From CAZFBA01 sp964517135 (GTDB lineage Bacteria; Cyanobacteriota; Vampirovibrionia; JBFMGH01), in assembly GCA_964517135.1 (NCBI GenBank), contig CAZFBA010000021.1, forward strand, positions 1 through 64,000: a DNA stretch of 64,000 nucleotides. Reading direction: 5' to 3'. The translations under genes and the position numbers were made by a program. Position 1 is the stretch's first letter. Each line of letters starts with the position of its first letter. Of this stretch, positions 60,666-64,000 are shown piece after piece. The notes below the pieces were generated by a model. That model saw only the letters and a program-made list of their open reading frames with translations. It was not told where the DNA came from and ran no database searches.

Positions 60666-62030
60666 CTAAAATGCCTTCAATACTCTTGCCCAGCAGGGCG
60701 GTATATTATCAATAATTGTTCTATTTCTATTAAGGCTGTATGTAGCCCCATCAGCATTCAGTATATCTCTTGCCTGACCTGCCTCTATTGGAAGATTATA
60801 AAGCTCCAGTCTTCCGGGCTCTGAGGAAGCATTAATGACAATTATAAGACTTTCTTCGTCTGACTGCCTTATAAAGCCCAGCTGTTCAGAAGAAGCCCCA
60901 CCCTGAAAATATTTTCCATATTTAATAGCATGAGATTCTTTTCTGATATTGTAAAACTGCTTTATTGTCTTATAAAGATCAGGATGACAGTGGTTTAAAG
61001 TATTTTTCACATAGTCAAAACCAGGTCTTAAAGGCAGGTCAGAGCCGTTATGCTTTTTGCCTTCTATGCCAAATTCGCTGCCATAATAGATTGATGGACA
61101 ACCTGGCATAAACATAAGTATTGCATGAAGAGGGTAAAGGTGCGCTGGATTTTTTAATGTGCTTGCTATTCTATTAACGTCGTGATTATCTGCAAAGTTA
61201 TAGGTTATAAAATCTTTATAAAGACCATATTCACCGAACTGTCTTGCAAGATTAGCACCTATTTCGTGATAATTTTTGTCGTTATGACTTGAAAATAAAC
61301 CTTTATAGCAATCGTAATTGGTTACAGAATCAAGCATTTCAGAGTTAGCCAGCGTTCTATAATCTCCGTGAAGCACTTCGCCGAGCAGCCAGAAATCAGG
61401 CTTAAGGCTTTTACAAAAGCTTCTTAACTCTTTAAGAAACTCTCTATCAAGACAATACGCAACATCAAGACGCAATCCATCTATTTTAAAGGTATTAATC
61501 CACATTTCTATAGCTTTAAAGAGGTGTTCTTTGACCTGCGGATTTTTGAGATTCAGCTTGACAAGGTTATAGTGTCCTTCCCAGCCCTGATAAGAAAAAG
61601 CATCGTTAAATGGGCTGTTTTGACCGAAGTTGAGTCCTGAAATCCAGTCACAATATATTGAATTCTGGCCATAATTTTGAACATCTTTAAATGCCCAGAA
61701 ATTTCTTCCAGTATGATTGAAAACACCGTCCAGTATGACTTTTATGCCTGCATCATGGAGGTTCTTAACCAGTTCTATAAGGTTTTCATTTGTACCCAGC
61801 CTTCGATCTACGTTATAGTAATCTGCTGTGTCATATCCATGAGTTGTTGATTCAAATACAGGGCCCAGATAAAGACTATTAATCCCCAGTGCCTGCATAT
61901 ATGGTATCCAGTCAGAAATTAGATCCAGTCTATTTACAGGAGGTGAAATAAAGTCATTTTCATTTGGGGCATTACAGAACCCGAGCGGATAAATATGATA
62001 AAAAAATGCGTTATATGACCAGTGTGACAT
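60666..62030 (-). CDS. GH13 alpha-amylase family enzyme
   Basis: This 454-residue cytoplasmic protein has no signal peptide. It shows all GH13 regions: DGVFNHTG (I), GLRLDVAY with the nucleophile Asp (II), LLGEVLHG with the acid Glu (III) and FADNHDVNRI with the third Asp (IV). PGCPSIYYGSEFGIEG is typical of intracellular maltodextrin-acting enzymes. A C-terminal beta domain follows. Probably it acts on maltodextrin or glycogen breakdown products. It converges on the isochorismatase-like gene with 11 bases between. Confidence 0.9.
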   Translation of the reverse strand: MSHWSYNAFFYHIYPLGFCNAPNENDFISPPVNRLDLISDWIPYMQALGINSLYLGPVFESTTHGYDTADYYNVDRRLGTNENLIELVKNLHDAGIKVILDGVFNHTGRNFWAFKDVQNYGQNSIYCDWISGLNFGQNSPFNDAFSYQGWEGHYNLVKLNLKNPQVKEHLFKAIEMWINTFKIDGLRLDVAYCLDREFLKELRSFCKSLKPDFWLLGEVLHGDYRTLANSEMLDSVTNYDCYKGLFSSHNDKNYHEIGANLARQFGEYGLYKDFITYNFADNHDVNRIASTLKNPAHLYPLHAILMFMPGCPSIYYGSEFGIEGKKHNGSDLPLRPGFDYVKNTLNHCHPDLYKTIKQFYNIRKESHAIKYGKYFQGGASSEQLGFIRQSDEESLIIVINASSEPGRLELYNLPIEAGQARDILNADGATYSLNRNRTIIDNIPPCWARVLKAF

Positions 62031-62359
62031 TGATTTGCTCCTTTTATTTGATTTATTTGTTTAAAATGTTTTTCAGGATTGTCAATTATACTGTTTTATA
62101 AAAAGAAAATAAAGTAAAATTCAAATTCTGGGCTGTTTAAATCTTCATATTGCAATGATAGCTTTAAACTTTATTCTTTTACAATTTATGACACACAGTT
62201 TTTAAAGACAAAAAAACCTCTTAAGGCATACTCAGAGGCCTATAGAGGTTTAAGCTTCACTGATGATAAAAATTTGTTGTTCGGGTAGTTAAACTGTTTA
62301 TTATGTTCTTTCCTGTCTTTAGAGAGAATTTTAAAACTATTTATGACAGGGGTAATGCT
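62031..62359. other. Intergenic region with a terminator
   Basis: This 329-base gap between two leftward genes has the terminator hairpin at 62208-62252 and otherwise AT-rich DNA, including the presumed GH13 promoter next to 62040. No gene. Confidence 0.5.
62208..62252 (-). terminator. Probable terminator of the duplicated-domain protein gene
   Basis: On the minus strand AACCTCT and AGAGGTT form a 7-bp stem around a long loop with an inner AGGCC/GGCAT-like part, followed by TTTTTTTG. It lies about 110 bases past the stop codon at 62360. Confidence 0.55.
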
Positions 62360-62941
62360 TTAAAGCTTTTTCAGGAAGTTGCCAGCTCCACTGGCTATAG
62401 AATCAATAATATTACCTGATGCCTGATATGCTTCACCGGCAGTTTTTAAGACATTACCTCTAATTTGATCATCTATTGTCACTATTTCTGCACCAAATCG
62501 GGTTGCATCAGCAGCAAGACCACCGAATATGGGTACATTTTCCATTTTACTGGCAACAGTTTCAACTTTGTCTTTAAAGTTTTCAGCGTTATTTATTTGT
62601 GCATCTCCAGCTTTTTCGAGTAAATTACCTGCACCTTTATAGGCTCCACCGACTATATTACCGCCTTTTTCGGTAATTACACCAAGTCCATAAACTTCAG
62701 CACCAGCAATATTAAGAGGAAGTGCTTTTATTTCACCTTCCAGTCTGGTAGCATCTGCCATCAGTCCACCAATAACAGGTATATTTTCCTGTTTGTCTGC
62801 TTTGAAGTCATAATAATTTGTCACTGACTTTCCTGCTTTTATGTACACGTTTTCTGATAATGGAATATCAGTGCCTGTACCGGGTTTTAGATCAGAATTG
62901 AAATTTTGCTGAAATCCACCTGCTAGATTAGTTGATGTCAT
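62360..62941 (-). CDS. Protein of unknown function with an internal duplication
   Basis: This 193-residue protein has no signal peptide and no known domain. Two segments are clearly alike: ENIPVIGGLMADATRLEGEI (~52-71) with GGNIVGGAYKGAGNLLEKAG (~93-112), and ENVPIFGGLAADATRFGAEI (~134-153) with SGNIIDSIASGAGNFLKKL (~175-193). So the protein is two ~60-80-residue repeats with Gly/Ala-rich helices that might associate with membranes. AGGAGG precedes the start codon closely. It stands alone. Confidence 0.65.
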   Translation of the reverse strand: MTSTNLAGGFQQNFNSDLKPGTGTDIPLSENVYIKAGKSVTNYYDFKADKQENIPVIGGLMADATRLEGEIKALPLNIAGAEVYGLGVITEKGGNIVGGAYKGAGNLLEKAGDAQINNAENFKDKVETVASKMENVPIFGGLAADATRFGAEIVTIDDQIRGNVLKTAGEAYQASGNIIDSIASGAGNFLKKL

Positions 62942-63364
62942 CTTAATTCCTCCATCTCTTTAATATCAGGATAATTAATCCTGATAAATTAATGTCTAAA
63001 AATCTTTACAGATTATTTTATTCCTTTGATAAGGTTTTACAAGACATTAGTAGACCTGTATGTTTCTCTATGGTTTTCAATAGTGGTTTTATTTACCCAA
63101 AATACTATTATTTCTTATTATAAGAAATTTTTAGTAATAGTACCTGAGTAAAGAGGTTTAATTTATTAGGTAAAATAGCCTAGTAGTTAGTAGTAAGAAC
63201 CTGGCAAATCAGTCATTTATTTGTTGATCATTTATTTGTAGACCAATGTCTGTCTTAAATATTAAAAACGTAAAGATAGCTCTAAAACGACGACTTTGAC
63301 TGACAACATTGAATAGCAGCCTCTAGAGCAATTTGAAGCTTTAACCATCACTTATAATTGTCTT
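62942..63364. other. Divergent intergenic region
   Basis: This 423-base AT-rich gap separates two divergent genes. No RNA gene, repeat or clear promoter was recognised. Confidence 0.4.
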
Positions 63365-64000
63365 ATGAATGACAGTCAAAAAATTTTGCTAACAATAATT
63401 ATTATCTTCTGCCTGTTTTTTGGATGCAGTTTAGCAGCCCTGCTAAGCGGCGGTTTGATTTATTTTCACAGAGATAGTTTAAATTTTCTCTCAAAGAAAA
63501 CGCCACTCAACACTGAGAAATTACCCGGAACCTTCAATATAAAAAAGATTACCCTGAAAGATGAATATTCTAAAAAGCTTAACAACATCATTAAACAGGC
63601 AAAGAAAAAACCAGATGACCCTGAAATACTTAAAAAACTTGCCCTCAGCTTTTCAAATGAAGGCTATGACAGGGAAGCATATAACACAATTAAGGTTATT
63701 CTGGCAAACCATAAGCCTGATTTAGAAACCTGCCTTATTGCAGGAAGTCTATATGAGAAATTTAACCTGCCTGCAGAAGCTATAAAGGTATACCAGAATG
63801 CAATTAATATATCTCCTGAGGATGAACGCCCTTACATTAAACTTTCTCTTGTATACTGCAAGCTAAAATACTATACAATGGCAGAAAAAATACTTGTCAG
63901 CCTTTTAAATACTTTGCCAGATAGTTTGATAGCTATGCAATACCTTGCTGATGTATATGTATACAATGAAAAGTATGACAATGCAATTGCTCTTTACAGC
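63365..64000 (+). CDS. TPR-repeat membrane-anchored protein (partial, runs off the window)
   Basis: ATG 63365 opens a frame that stays open to the window edge (212 codons). An N-terminal hydrophobic segment (ILLTIIIIFCLFFGCSLAAL) is a membrane anchor or a signal with a cysteine that could be lipidated. From ~65 on there are tetratricopeptide-like repeats (DPEILKKLALSFSNEGYDRE, then AEAIKVYQNAINISPEDERP, MAEKILVSLLNTLPDSLIA, YVYNEKYDNAIALY). The C-terminus is unknown. Confidence 0.75.
   Translation, partial: MNDSQKILLTIIIIFCLFFGCSLAALLSGGLIYFHRDSLNFLSKKTPLNTEKLPGTFNIKKITLKDEYSKKLNNIIKQAKKKPDDPEILKKLALSFSNEGYDREAYNTIKVILANHKPDLETCLIAGSLYEKFNLPAEAIKVYQNAINISPEDERPYIKLSLVYCKLKYYTMAEKILVSLLNTLPDSLIAMQYLADVYVYNEKYDNAIALYS

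Overview
The window is AT-rich DNA from a flagellated Gram-negative-type bacterium with a mostly fermentative outlook. The best guess is a non-photosynthetic relative of cyanobacteria (Melainabacteria/Vampirovibrionia). This rests on an SLH-domain outer-membrane porin of cyanobacterial design, a CHASE2 cyclase next to a secreted TPR-CHAT protein (a common cyanobacterial pairing), DUF4013 and double-YkgJ proteins, FliG plus a Maf-type flagellin glycosyltransferase, and a sodium-pumping oxaloacetate decarboxylase. The lineage is inferred, not proven.

Region 1 (1-12.8 kb) is accessory. A complete type III-B (Cmr) CRISPR effector operon runs leftward: cmr1-cas10-cmr3-csx20-can2/card1-cmr4-cmr5-cmr6. 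All junctions overlap. Cas10 keeps the GGDD cyclase but has no HD nuclease domain, so the module looks built around cyclic oligoadenylate signalling: Cas10 makes it, the CARF nuclease responds, and Csx20 probably degrades it. Cmr6 carries an N-terminal cold-shock-like domain. No CRISPR array, Cas6 or Cas1/Cas2 is present. Beyond it lie repeat debris, a Mu-type transposase remnant with an in-frame amber codon, a hipBA module flanked by direct repeats that carry its operators, a TPR pseudogene, and a class II Fic gene with 11-bp-phased iterons at both ends.

Region 2 (12.8-45.5 kb) is mostly chromosomal housekeeping, signalling and envelope genes: a GH130 enzyme, a flavoprotein, a GNAT protein, RidA, FMN reductase, FliG, a BlaI-type repressor, an M49-like peptidase, the CHASE2 cyclase/secreted protein/CHAT operon, rhomboid, Maf, a PfkB kinase, double YkgJ, DUF4013, a histidine kinase facing a receiver-like protein, an Ala/Gln-rich EF-hand protein, a TPR lipoprotein and a PLP decarboxylase.

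Region 3 (46-64 kb) has the oadGAB sodium-pump operon, a HAD phosphatase, the SLH porin, coaD with a coiled-coil partner, a two-gene aldehyde dehydrogenase operon (P5C and ALDH7 types) divergent from a LysR regulator with an isochorismatase-like hydrolase, a GH13 enzyme, a protein with an internal duplication and the start of a TPR membrane protein.

Three dispersed repeat families occur in the intergenic DNA: a MITE-like element with terminal inverted repeats (five copies), a hairpin repeat with compensatory stem changes (three copies), and a short element recurring just after leftward genes (three copies). No tRNA or rRNA gene was recognised.
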